Source of the DNA: Prorocentrum cordatum
Lineage: Eukaryota; Sar; Dinophyceae; Prorocentrales; Prorocentraceae
Assembly (NCBI GenBank): GCA_963575745.1
Contig: CAUYUJ010015720.1
Location: 251,904-289,403 of the forward strand
Direction of reading: 5' to 3'
Length of the DNA stretch: 37,500 nucleotides
Shown: piece by piece, positions 1-9,685 of the stretch
Numbering within the stretch: position 1 is the stretch's first letter
How the letters are laid out: every line of letters begins with the position of its first letter
Notes under the pieces: model-generated
What the model was told of the DNA's origin: nothing
What the model saw: the letters and a program-made list of their open reading frames with translations, nothing else
The model's database searches: none
Position numbers and translations under genes: made by a program

Positions 1-368
1 TGGGATAGCTCGGTTTCCCGAGCTTGCTGTCCATCCAACACAGGGAGGTGTGGGACCCACAGGGGGGGCGGGGGGGCCTATTTGCTTATATTATATACTA
101 CAAATACGCGCGCGTTTAGGCTCTCAGCGCAAGACAGCGGTAATGACTCAGTGAGCATATGTCCCGATGCAGTTTGGGGTTGGCACCGTTTTGCGCCGGG
201 CTTGGGCCAGCTTCTCGCCGTCTCTTGACTCCCTCGCCGCTCCTGACGTCCTTTTCCGCACTCCTGGTTTCTCCCGCGTCACGTAACAGCCCTCTCCTCC
301 CCCGCGATCCCCTTTTCCTCCTTCCTTTTTGTCCATCTGCGTTGCCCGTCCCTCCTCCCCTTCTTGCT

Positions 369-376
369 CCTCTCTG

Positions 377-413
<37 letters not shown>

Positions 414-434
414 GACTCTCTCTCTCTTTCTCTT

Positions 435-469
<35 letters not shown>

Positions 470-476
470 ATCTCTT

Positions 477-568
<92 letters not shown>
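369..568. repeat. (CT)n microsatellite
   Basis: About 200 bp of CT dinucleotides with scattered TTTCTC and GACTCTC interruptions. Long reading frames across it in both directions give only Ser-Leu or Arg-Glu runs and are not credible genes. It lies about 260 bp from the zinc-ribbon retroelement fragment at 830-1186, on that fragment's 3' side. Confidence 0.95.
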
Positions 569-571
<3 letters not shown>

Positions 572-829
572 CCCCGAGGAGCGGCCACAGTCGGTCGGGC
601 CGACCGCGGACGCCCGAACGCGCACGCAAGGCCGCGCAGCCCTCACGGCTGCAGGCCTGGCATCAGGTCGGCCCGGCCCAGCAGGCCGCAGGCGGCCGCG
701 CGCATGCACACGGCCGAACAAGACCTGGGCCCCAGCGAGGCTGCGCCCAGGAGGTGGCCGCGCGCCAGGCGCGCAGCCGAGGGGCCCGCAGGGCCAGCGG
801 GCTGCCCGCCAGCGCCAGCAGCTCCGAGC

Positions 830-1186
830 TCACCCGAGCGGCCGCCCCGTGTACGGGTCCTTCCCGCTCAGCAGGCGGCCCAGGTAGAGCCTCTTCTTCT
901 TCTCGCCAGCCGTGGCCTGCGGCCCGAGCGGCTGGCGGCCGCCGCACTCCGCCTTCAGGCCCTTGGCCCGATCCACGCCCTTCAGCTGCGCGAAGGCCCC
1001 ACACTTGCAGCAGAAGGCATACTGGCCCGCCGCACGCATGCCCTCCTCGCTTCCCCATATGGCTCCTCCACCACCCTCCCTCTCCACCCCTCCCAGCTCA
1101 CCCTTCGCTCCTCCCTCCTTGTTCCTGGACGCCGCGGCAGCGCGGGCGGTGCGCACGACGGCTCGCAGCGGCTGCCGCCGCGACAA
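830..1186 (-). pseudogene. C-terminal zinc-ribbon fragment of a dinoflagellate non-LTR retroelement
   Basis: The last ~65 residues of this minus-strand frame contain a FCCKCG cysteine pair, a GLKAEC segment with a further cysteine, and a terminal KKKRLYLGRLLSGKDPYTGR block. Dinoflagellate RT/RNase H retroelement proteins commonly end this way: a short zinc ribbon followed by a basic helix with an LxRGxxPxTG-like motif. A comparable but different cysteine ribbon closes the RNase H remnant at 34312-35118. Upstream, the frame runs into Gly/Glu/Arg-rich low-complexity sequence with no RNase H domain, so only the 3' tip of an element seems to survive. The zinc-ligand pattern is seen directly; the family assignment is inference from pattern memory. 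It could also be an unrelated short zinc-ribbon protein. Confidence 0.45.
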
Positions 1187-1620
1187 GACTCGCCAACAAA
1201 CTCGAGACGCAATGCCTGAGCAAGCGAGCCTGTCGGAGCTAGACTCCCAGAGGCGGTCCGCAGAAACTCACGAATCGCGGACTTACGCCTGGGCTGCTCA
1301 AGATGACGGCGAACCCGTCGCAAACCCCGTCTGACCGTCGGCGCCCGCCAGGCCCAGCCGCCGCACCAGCTATCAGCTCGTGGAGCCCGCAGCATTTTGG
1401 CAAGGATATGGAAGAGCGACATCAGCAAAAAGGGGCGAACGAGCGAGCGCGCTCCGTCAGTGCTCTTTAAATCGCCTTCTGGCCTGCAATAGGCCGAGGG
1501 CGTGCAAGGAAGGCAGTGAACACGGCCAAAGGAACTGGAATCAAATTAGGCTTGTAGGAAAACCACCACGAACAATGTCCACAGCGGCGCGGTCGGTTGG
1601 AATCGTGCCATATATAAATG
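1187..1620. other. GC-rich stretch, nothing recognised
   Basis: Reading frames exist on both strands, including a short plus-strand frame starting MPEQASLSELDSQ near 1212. None has a recognisable domain, and the frames compete with each other. There is no clear repeat. It may be the 5' continuation of the retroelement remnant at 830-1186. Confidence 0.4.
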
Positions 1621-1800
1621 TAATACACTTTGGCCGTGGATTGGGGCGACGTTTGTTTCTTGGGGCCCTCGGGGGGGGTGCCTTGCTGGCTTTTGGGGGG
1701 CGGATTGGGAGCCTCTTGTGCCGCCTTTAAATCACCGTGGGAGTTTTGGGGCGATCTCGAAGCGACTGAAAGCCCTCTTGGAGCCTTCATGGACCATCCC
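1621..1800. repeat. Dispersed GTCTTGG-rich repeat (short copy)
   Basis: Runs of TTGGGGCGA, CTTGGGGCC, GAGCCTCTTG and GGGCGATCTCGAAGCGAC resemble the degenerate repeat found at 4655-5230, 12240-12830, 13830-14010 and 15565-15955. Translated on the minus strand it gives the PRRPK/PQE-rich pattern seen in the other copies. Confidence 0.5.
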
Positions 1801-1966
1801 GGCGGCCGCCCAGGACCCCAAAAGAATCCCCCTGGGCCCTGGTCCTCTCACGGAAAGAGGGAAGCCCAATCTGCAGGCCTCTGGCGTTTTGTTTTCCCCG
1901 TGTATGTGCATGAGTCTATCAACATACATATATGTATATGGAAACACGAATATGTATACATGCATA

Positions 1967-2011
<45 letters not shown>

Positions 2012-2028
2012 TATATTAATATATATAA
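1967..2028. repeat. (TA)n microsatellite
   Basis: AT dinucleotides continue from a preceding CATA/TATG-rich stretch that starts near 1920. They sit directly upstream of the poly-A tract. Confidence 0.95.
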
Positions 2029-2031
2029 CCA

Positions 2032-2363
<332 letters not shown>

Positions 2364-2451
2364 CAACCGGTGCCCCGCGGTGTCTCGCCGGTGTCCCGCT
2401 CGGGGGCCGGTGGCGCGCGGTGTCCCGCCGGTGTCCAGTCGGTGTCCCGAC

Positions 2452-2500
<49 letters not shown>

Positions 2501-2514
2501 CTGATGATGTTGAC

Positions 2515-2545
<31 letters not shown>

Positions 2546-2698
2546 GTAATGATGATGATGATGGTGATGGTGATGGTGATGGTGATGGTGATGATGATGA
2601 TGTCCCGATGATGATGATGATGATGCTGATGATTATGTTGACGATGTTGATGATGATGATGATGATGATGGTGATGGTGGTGATGATGATAGTGCCCC

Positions 2699-2729
<31 letters not shown>

Positions 2730-2762
2730 TTGATGATGATGTTGCTAATGCTGATAGTGCCC

Positions 2763-2794
<32 letters not shown>

Positions 2795-2977
2795 TTGATG
2801 ATCCTGCTGATGCTGATGATGATCAGATGATTTGATAATGATGATGATGGTGTCCCGATGATGTTGATGAGGTTGATGATGATGCTGCTGATGATCATGG
2901 TGATGATGATGATGGTGTCCCGATGATGATGACGATGATGACGATAATGATGATGATGACATTGATGGGGTCCCGAC

Positions 2978-3009
<32 letters not shown>

Positions 3010-3422
3010 GGATAATAACGAGGTGATGGTGATGATGATTTTGATGATGGTGGCCCAATGATGGTGATGATGATGCTGATGGTGATGATGATGGTATCCC
3101 GGAGATGTTGATGATAATGATGGTGATGATGATGTTGACGATGATGAAGGTGTTCCGATGATGGTGATGATGATGTTGATGGTGATGATGATGTTGCGGA
3201 TGATGATGATAGTATCCTGATGATGATGATGATGTTGATGATGTTGTTCATGATCATGATGATGAGATGATGATGATGGTGGTGTTCCGATGATGATGGC
3301 GGTGTCCCGATGATGATGATGATGATGATGATGATGTTGATGATGATGATGGTGACGATGATGGTGTCCCGATGACGGCGGTGATGGTTGTGATGATGAC
3401 TTTAATGATGATGGTGATGAGG

Positions 3423-3464
<42 letters not shown>

Positions 3465-3548
3465 CGATGATGATGATGATGATGGTGCCCCGATGACGCT
3501 GATATGGTGATGTTGATGACGTTGACGACGATGATGTTGATGATGATG
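2364..3548. repeat. (GAT)n array with a periodic GGTGTCCCG spacer
   Basis: Nearly 1.2 kb of GAT/ATG trinucleotides. Every ~50-90 bp the run is broken by GGTGTCCCGATG or a close variant, near 2603, 2693, 2757, 2851, 2918, 2968, 3050, 3094, 3150, 3211, 3282, 3301, 3365 and 3484. Upstream (2364-2450) the same 9-10-bp word, CGGTGTCCCG, forms a short tandem block without GAT. Reading frames across it encode only poly-Asp, poly-Met or poly-His/Ile/Ser and are not genes. Confidence 0.9.
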
Positions 3549-3556
3549 ATGACGTT

Positions 3557-3792
3557 GATTGTGAGATCGATTGTGATATCGATAGCGAGATCGATAGCTA
3601 GACCGAATGCGGGATCGATTGTGAGATCGATAGTGAGAACGATAGTGAGATCGATAGTCAAATCGATTGTGAGATCGATCGAGTGAAATAGATCGAGTGA
3701 GATCGATTGTGAAATCGATCGAGTGAGATAGATCGAGCGAAACCGATCGTGAGATCGATAGTGAAATCGATAGTGAGACCGATCGAGTGAGA
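3557..3792. repeat. 12-bp minisatellite, consensus GATWGTGAGATC
   Basis: About 19 units of a 12-bp repeat whose consensus abuts to give ATCGAT and GATC palindromes at each junction. Variants include GATAGTGAAATC, GATAGCTAGACC and longer GATCGAGTGAGATA units. It follows the GAT array directly and may have grown out of it. Translation gives a four-residue period (RSIS-like) and is not coding. Confidence 0.9.
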
Positions 3793-3969
3793 CGTTGGTT
3801 CCTCCCCCCCCGAACCTCCTTATCAACCGAAGGGTGGTCGTATAGGTACATGTCTATATACACATAGATACACATGTGTAGGTACATGTATAGAACCACG
3901 CGCGCTTCTCGCGCGGTTAAATTCCAGCAAACCCCAGTTGTACTCTAAACTGTTCGGCATCGGAGGACA

Positions 3970-4640
3970 CACATTGTCACAAAGATCGTGCATCTCAGGG
4001 AGGTCCACCTGCGGCCCCTCAGACACGCTTGGCTGAGGGTCCCCCCGCCCATGCCAGCACACCCCATCACAGGCATCGCGTCCCACAGGGAGATCCCCTT
4101 AATAACATCCCCAGAGACGAGGTTCGCACAGTGGCACGCTCCTCACAAGACCGTGCCCCGCAATGACATGCATTTGCGGAACCAGAGGGGAGCGTCATAA
4201 TATCGCCCCGCTCACTTCGGCACGCCTCTCACACGGATCGTGGCCCGCAAGGACATACACGGACGGCCCCAAAGACAAGGTTCGCATCCCGCCATCCCGC
4301 TTACTTGGGCACACCTCGCACATGGAACGTGATCGTGGCCCACAAAGATCTCCATCCACGGCCCCAGAGGCAGGGTTCGCACTGCGCCACCCCCCACGGG
4401 CCACTGCGGCACACCCCATCACGTGGATCGTGCCCACAAGGAGCATCACCTGAAGGCCCGGAAGTTTCGCACAACGCCCCCCCCCCGCCCATGCATGGCG
4501 TCCCCGCGCCCATTTCGGAACATGCCTGGCACGGGGCGTGCCCAGAGGAGGTCCCCCTGCGGCTTCAGAGGGCGCGTTCGCGCGGCCCTTCACGCGGATC
4601 GCGCCCCACGAGGAGTTCAGCGCACCCGCGCACGCGTGCC
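3970..4640 (+). repeat. Decayed ~90-100-bp minisatellite (CGTGGCCC family)
   Basis: ATCGTGGCCCRCAAGG-like cores recur near 3980, 4065, 4142, 4236, 4330, 4417 and 4590. Each is followed after ~30 bp by GGCCCCAGAGGCAGGGTTCG-like sequence. The layout matches the better-preserved 100-bp units at 11130-11930, where the core is CACGCTTCGTGGCCCCAT followed by CACCGAAGGCCCCAGTGG. This looks like an older or diverged array of the same family. Confidence 0.55.
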
Positions 4641-4654
4641 CCGCGGCAGCCATC

Positions 4655-5230
4655 TTTCCACATTGCGCTGGCCTCTTTGGCTGTCTTGAAGCGTTCCTGG
4701 CCCGTCGGACGCTGCCGGAATTCGTCTTTGAAACCTGTCTTCGCCGTGTTCGAGCGCGTTTGGAGCGCTTCGGGGCTGTCTTGGAATCAATCTCAAGCAT
4801 GTTGAATCATCTTGGGCCGTCTGGAGGCCCTCCTGGGGCCGTCTGTGGGGCTTCTTGAGCCGTCACGGGGCTATCGTGGAGGCCAATTGGGCGCCCTGGG
4901 GGCGATCTTGGCCATCTGGACCGTCGGCAGGCCGAAAAAAACACACACGCACAAATCCTTCAAAAACCTATGGGAAATCGATGATCTAAGCTTCTTCGGG
5001 TTTTCCGAAGGGATGTTTTGGATGCGTTTTGGCCGCCTCGGAGGTTATCTGGAGCAATATCGACCCCATCTTAAGCCGTGATATTGGGACCATATTGGTC
5101 TCTCCTGAGGACATCTTAGCGGGCTTCGAAGCATCTCTGAAGCCATCATGGGCCATCTTGGCTGTCTTGGAAGCCATCGAAGCCGTTTTGGACCGGGAAG
5201 GGGGGGTCCTGGGGCCCCGGCCCCGCCATG
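4655..5230. repeat. Dispersed GTCTTGG-rich repeat
   Basis: Degenerate repetition of GGCNNTCTTGG, GAAGCNNTC and GGGCCGTC words, for example GGGGCTGTCTTGG, GGGCGATCTTGG and GGCCATCTTGGCTGTCTTGG. There is no conserved reading frame. The same family occurs at 1621-1800, 12240-12830, 13830-14010 and 15565-15955. Confidence 0.6.
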
Positions 5231-5282
5231 GAGAAATGGAGAAACGAGGCCGGGCCCTCCCGGGGACCTGGAACCCTGTTTA

Positions 5283-5815
5283 TGCATATGTATAAATATA
5301 TACACACAAACATGTATATATATATATACAAACAAACATACATACATGCGTACATACATACATACATACATACATACATGTGAAATACATACATCCATAC
5401 ATACATACGTGTATACACACACATACATACATATTTTACACAAATAGACACCCACATATACGCATATGTACACATGTGTATATATGTATACATACATATA
5501 CATCACATGCACATATATGCGTATACAATCTACAATATATCAATAAATATTAAACATACATGCATGCATGCATACATACATACATGCATACATACACATG
5601 TATATGCACAAGTAAGTACATATGAATATAAAGATAACATACATAAATATAGCACACCGACACATATACATACACACAAACATACATACAGACATACATA
5701 CATACACGTATACAAGCAACTATACATATGCATGTACATCCCGATATACATATATAACATATACGTATGATTACATATGTATGTATGCCTACATCTGTAT
5801 ATATATATATATAAT
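5283..5815. repeat. (CATA)n microsatellite
   Basis: About 530 bp of CATA/TACA tetranucleotides with ATGCATGC and TATATA interruptions. Its last ~120 bp (from about 5695) is also present before the second copy of the downstream duplication (8313-8425), so the duplication boundary falls inside the microsatellite. Confidence 0.9.
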
Positions 5816-5852
5816 TGTTAGACCGCATGCAGTGGGCGCAAATAAGCATTAC

Positions 5853-6740
5853 TCACGTTCTGCCCCGCGCGAACTGCGGATCGGATGTCGCTGAGCACCA
5901 GCCGAACCCTCTCTGCTCGAGATCCACTGCAATCCAACATTTGTTATGGTCAGTTAAACAATCGCCCCTGAACTGCGCCATGCCCTCGTCGGCGCCCTCC
6001 TCCTCTCTGATAAGGAGCTCGTTCTGAAAAGGCTGACAGATGGTCCCTTGTCTTTCCCGCCCCTCTCGCCCTGCACCTCGCCCCGAGCATGCAACTGCTT
6101 CCCTGGGCTGAACTTGAGCCACATCGGCACTTGATCCGACGTGAAGATCACCTAGTTCTCCACGCTTCCCCCGAAGCCCTGAGGGTCTGCGACGAGATCT
6201 GGAAGCCCGTCCGCTGCGCCCAGGCAGGCCAGCCTAAGCGCCTCATCGAAGCTCCACCATCCATGAAGAACTCGCCTCTCCTCCTCCGCCTCCTCCTCCT
6301 CCTCCGCGGAGATGCTCACGAGGCGCTGGGGCTTGTACAGCCTGAAGCTGTACGTGTCTGTTTTGAACTCTGCCGCGTGACTGATCATCTTCTCAGACCC
6401 ATCGCGCGCTACTGCGCGCTTCTCGATCTCCACGGGGAGCGCCTGCTGCTCACCGGGCAACCAACCATCTGGGCCCCTCTTAACTTCTTCGCGCTTCTTC
6501 ATCTCATCGGCCTGACCGCAATACTCCACGTAAAGGTCGGATAAGTCAACGCACTGACCACTCTTGCGCCAGGCCAAGAACTGCTTATACACTTCATCAA
6601 ACACCGGCCTGATGAGGCTCCTTTCGCCCCGCCTTTTCGAAGCCAAAGGGGTCGCACTGGTGTCGCGCTCAATCAGCCTGGCGTCTTGATTACTCGACCT
6701 TCCTGGCGCGCCCTGCTTCTTCCTGCGTCAGACGCAGATG
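5853..6740 (-). pseudogene. Possible pogo-like DDE transposase, copy A (partial)
   Basis: Minus-strand residues include RPVFDEVYKQFLAWRKSG, resembling the CENP-B-type helix-turn-helix of pogo/Tigger transposases, then TYSFRLYKPQRLVS, and then TSDQVPMWLKFSPGKQL, which resembles the [ND]xDQ[TV]P motif carrying the first catalytic Asp in pogo-type transposases. No second or third catalytic acid is visible, and the frame ends at 5853. A Glu-rich stretch encoded by a CTC repeat splits the middle. Between HARGE and NELLIREE there is a phase-0, 53-bp candidate intron (6024-6076) with GT and CAG ends. Copy A is shorter than the matching frame in copy B. The family call is inference from motif layout; a dinoflagellate-specific protein of unknown function is the alternative. 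Confidence 0.4.
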
Positions 6741-7013
6741 CCACCGCATCGACCCACGCGCAGCGTCTGAATGGCTTTCTCACTGGCAGGTCTCGAGGGT
6801 GCTGGAGAGCTGCCTCGTCTTCACGCCTCTCCCGAAGAGATGCCTGATCTTCGCGCGCTCCTCGTCTGTCGACCTAGAGCCCTCCGCCTTGACGCAGCAC
6901 GCTGGCTCGAGTTGTTTCTCCATGAGCTCAGCGGCCTTAAGTTTGCAACCGAGCTTGTGAATGGCGTTATTATGCTCTGTGGGGTGAAACACCTTGTCGA
7001 CTCGCAGGGCAAC

Positions 7014-7572
7014 TCAACGGCGCCCTCGCCCTGCTCCTTCGGAAGCCTGCCACCGCACCTGCCGCACATGCCGCCCTCCTGACCCTAGGCCTTTCCCTTG
7101 AAACAAGTCCTGCGACATTCCTCTCTGGCATCCTGCGTCAGCTGGCGCCCCTGCGCTGATCAACGGCGAACGAACGCCCCTCCTGCAGCGCCGTGTCCCC
7201 TTTCCTGCAGCGCCTCCGAGGTGACCGAGCTCCCCCCTGACCTGCCTCTGACGGCCGAGCAAATCCCGCATCTGCTGGATTTCCTTGTTCATGCTCCTGG
7301 CGCGCCGCCTCTCGTGCCTGAACAGCCTCGTCCTCCGCGCCGCTTGCCCCCGCGAGCCGCTTGACCTCTGCCTGGAGTTCTGACAACTGCACGTGCGTTG
7401 CGCTCATCTGCGTTTCCAGCAACCGTTTCTGAACGCTGTCTGTCCTCCTGACCCTGCTGGGACTGAGAGCCTCGGCGCGGGCCTCAACAGCAGCTGGGCA
7501 TCCTGAGGGCGCTGGCGGCCCGCTCTTCCTGCTGACCAGCTTCGAACGCACCTCTACCCACAAGATCGGCAT
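7014..7572 (-). pseudogene. Coiled-coil protein fragment, copy A (frameshifted)
   Basis: The frame starting near 7572 contains VQKRLLETQMSATHVQLSEL and a following AREAARQEHE segment, a heptad-like coiled coil. At the EHEQ junction (~7290) it leaves the frame used in copy B. The continuation, QMRDLLGRQRQVRGELGHL, is found in another frame (7014-7292). Copy B keeps both parts in one frame, so copy A has a small indel. The fragment lies upstream of the transposase-like frame on the same strand and may belong to the same transposon. Confidence 0.45.
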
Positions 7573-7879
7573 GCCCAGGGCGATGACAACCTCAGGGGTC
7601 TGCCCTCACAAGCTGAAGGAATCCTTGAGATCGGCACCTAGGTGGGCGACGGCAAACATAGGGACGGGGGCACATTTCAAGCTTGCCATCCTGCGGCCTC
7701 TCCGAAGCCCAGCCTGCCGCTGCTGAGGCAGAGGTTGCTGCGCGTCCTCTGTGCCTGGCCGAGGCCGTGGGCCGTCAGCACCTGTTGCTGCTGGGGAGGC
7801 CAAGCATGCTGCTGCGGACTCCTCCTGAAACCTGCTCGCGCTGATTTGCTCTTTTTGCCGAAAGGGGGAGGCGCCTGCT

Positions 7880-8311
7880 GCTCAGCTGGTCCGCCGCCTC
7901 CGCGCAGGCGAGCAGGTGGGCGCGCCATGGAACGCCTGCGCCCCTCGTGATCCCCAGGCAGCGGCAGGCATTGACGAAGTGGACGTCCCCGCACGGGCGG
8001 GCGCCCCGCAGTCCCTGAGCGAGGGCGGCCGTCTTGGCGGGCCCATGCCGCAGTCGCCCGCGGTGTCGGCGGGAGGCGGCCCCCAATGCCTCGACAATGA
8101 CGCCGCGCTGCCCTCGGGACGAGGCCTTCGTGCGCATGTCATCCACGAACGCGCGTAGGCCAACTCGAACTGTGGCCGTGCTGCCCGGCAGGGCGGCCCT
8201 GACCGCGTCCGTCGAGGCCCCTCCCATGATGATGTCCCAACTGACTCCGCCGTCTCTGAGCACCTGCCACTGCGCCACCTCGGCCAGGTCAAGGACTGGG
8301 GCGTCCATTCC
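7880..8311 (-). pseudogene. Non-LTR reverse transcriptase fragment (palm/thumb)
   Basis: The minus-strand frame contains VGLRAFVDDMRTKASSRG, matching the catalytic [FY]xDD motif of non-LTR RTs, then LRHGPAKTAALAQG, the usual GLxxNxxKT-like segment, then VNACRCLGITRGAGVPW, equivalent to the F-Y-L-G motif. The fragment is ~140 residues. It lacks the RT fingers and any endonuclease or RNase H, and it begins abruptly at the CATA microsatellite at its upstream end. It sits between the two copies of the large duplication but is absent after copy B. The same RT region, from another element, is seen at 36445-36726. RT identity is fairly secure; the exact clade is not. Confidence 0.65.
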
Positions 8312-8632
8312 ACATACATACACGTATACACACACACTTACATATACATGTACATGCCGATATACATATAGCAGATACATCTGATTATATATGTATGTAT
8401 ATCTACATAATACATATTTATATGTGTTAGACCGCATGCAGCGAGCGCAAATAAGCATCACGCACGTTCTGCCCCGCGCGAACTGCGGATCGGATGTCTC
8501 TCAGCATCAGCCGCGCGCTCTCTGCTCGAGATCCACTGCAATCCAATATTTGTTATGGTCAGCTAAATCATCGCCCCTGAACTGCGCCATGCCCTCGTCG
8601 GCGTCCTCCTCCTCTCTGATAAGGAGCTCGTT

Positions 8633-8685
8633 CTGAAAAGGCAGACAGATGGTCCCTTGTCTGTCCCGCCCCTCTCGCCCTGCAC
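8633..8685 (-). other. Candidate 53-bp intron in copy B transposase-like frame
   Basis: On the minus strand the segment starts GTGCAGG after GAG and ends CTGCCTTTTCAG before AACGAGCTCC, a good pyrimidine-rich acceptor. Removing it joins two open frames in phase 0. The identical arrangement at 6024-6076 in copy A is expected from duplication and is not independent evidence. The two frames may instead simply overlap. Confidence 0.3.
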
Positions 8686-8899
8686 CTCGCCCCGAGCATG
8701 CAACTGCTTCCCTGGGCTGAACTTGAGCCACATCGGCACTTGATCCGACGTGAAGATCACCTCGTGCTCCACGCTTCCCCCGAAGCCCTGAGGGTCTGCG
8801 ACGAGATCTGGAAGCCCGTCCGCTGCGCCCAGGCAGGCCAGCCTGAGCGCCTCATCGATGCTCCACCATCCATGAAGAACTCGCCTCTCTCCTCCGCCT

Positions 8900-8924
8900 C
8901 CCCCCCCCCCCCCCCCCCCCCCCC
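8900..8924. repeat. Poly-C tract (25 C)
   Basis: In copy A the corresponding position is a CTCCTCCTC microsatellite. Here it is a pure 25-bp C homopolymer. On the minus strand it turns a Glu-rich linker into a Gly-rich one. Confidence 0.9.
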
Positions 8925-9394
8925 TGATGCTCACGAGGCGCTGGGGCTTGTACAACCTGAAGCTGTACGTGTCTGTTTTGAACTCTGCCGTGTGACTGAT
9001 CATCTTCTCAGACTCATCGCGCGCTACCGCGCGCTTCTCGATCTCCTCAGGGAGCGCCTGCTGCTCACCGGCAAACCAAGCATCTGGGTTTCTCTCAACT
9101 TCTACGCGATTCTTCATCTCATCGGCCTGACCGCAATACTCCACGTACAGGTCGGATAAGTCAACGTACTGACCACTCCTGTGCCAAGCCAAGAACTGCT
9201 TATACACGCCATCAAACACCGGCCTGGTGAGGCTCCGTTCGCCCCGCCTTTTCGAAGCCAACGGGGTCGCACTGGCGTCGCGCTCAATGAGCCCGGCGTC
9301 TTGGTTACTCGACCTTCCTGGCGCGCCCTGCTTCTTCCTGCGTCTGGCGCAGATGCCACCGCATCGACCCACGCGCAGCGTCTGAATGGCTTTC

Positions 9395-9685
9395 TCAACG
9401 GCAGGTCTCGAGGGTGCTGGAGAGCTGCCTCGTCTTCACGCCTCTCTCGAAGAGGTGCCTGATCTTCGCGCACTCCTCCTCTGTCGACCTAGAGCCCTCC
9501 GCCTTGACGCAGCACGCTGGCTCGAGTTGTTTCTCAATGATCTCAGCGGCCTTAAGTTTGCAACCGAGCTTGTGTATGGAGTGATTATGCTCTGTTGGGT
9601 GAAACACCTTGTCGACCTCGCAGGGTAACTCAACGGCGCCCTCGCCCTGCTCATTCGGAAGCCTGCCACCGCACCTGCCGTACAT
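9395..9685 (-). pseudogene. Cys/His-containing ORF segment between coiled coil and HTH (copy B)
   Basis: A 96-codon frame includes FHPTEHNHSIHKLGCKLKA, EPACCVKAEG and KIRHLFERGVKTRQL. The same sequence is in copy A (6780-6992). It may be a DNA-binding or dimerisation part of the transposon protein, but no known domain is recognised. It lies between the coiled-coil frame (9651-10187) and the transposase-like frame (8507-9372), all on the minus strand, which fits a single gene interrupted by introns or indels. Confidence 0.35.

Larger units (their letters stand above)
5695..7840 (-). repeat. Large direct duplication, copy A
   Basis: Copy A runs from the CATA-rich edge, through the landmark GTTAGACCGCATGCAG at 5817, to CCTGCTCGCG at 7840. 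It matches 8313-10455 at very high identity: the offset is 2609 bp at the landmark and 2615 bp at the far end, with only point changes, small indels and one homopolymer conversion. Beyond 7840 copy A continues directly into ATTTGCTCTTTTTGCCG. In copy B that string is 187 bp further away. Confidence 0.9.
8507..9372 (-). pseudogene. Possible pogo-like DDE transposase, copy B
   Basis: This is the longer copy: 269 codons open from 9372 to 8563, and a second frame closes at 8507. In order on the minus strand it has a basic RRRKKQGAPGRS segment, FDGVYKQFLAWHRSGQYVD (CENP-B-like HTH), TYSFRLYKPQRLVS, a poly-Gly run from the poly-C tract, and TSDQVPMWLKFSPGKQL. If the 53-bp candidate intron 8633-8685 (GT...CTTTTCAG on the minus strand) is removed, HARGE joins NELLIREEED in phase 0 and the frame runs to the stop at 8507. 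The second and third DDE acids were not found, so it is probably a truncated or non-autonomous relic. Family call is moderate to low; the copy relationship with 5853-6740 is certain. Confidence 0.4.

Noticed and set aside
116-1242. Arg-Glu and Ser-Leu rich ORFs over the CT tract
   Set aside because: Open only because CT/GA dinucleotides lack stop codons; composition is entirely repeat-driven.
6105-6130. Spliced-leader-like word GCCGATGTGGCTCAAG
   Set aside because: Only 13 of 16 positions match, it lies inside the SDQVPMWLKF coding motif, and it is duplicated with it. Best explained by chance.
6771-7364. Plus-strand ORFs antisense to the coiled-coil and transposase-like frames
   Set aside because: They are shadows of minus-strand frames. 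Coiled-coil heptads and the HTH make sense only on the minus strand.
8390-8461. MMLICARCMRSN peptide fused to the RT fragment
   Set aside because: It comes from the duplication edge and CATA repeat reading through; RT homology begins only near 8311.
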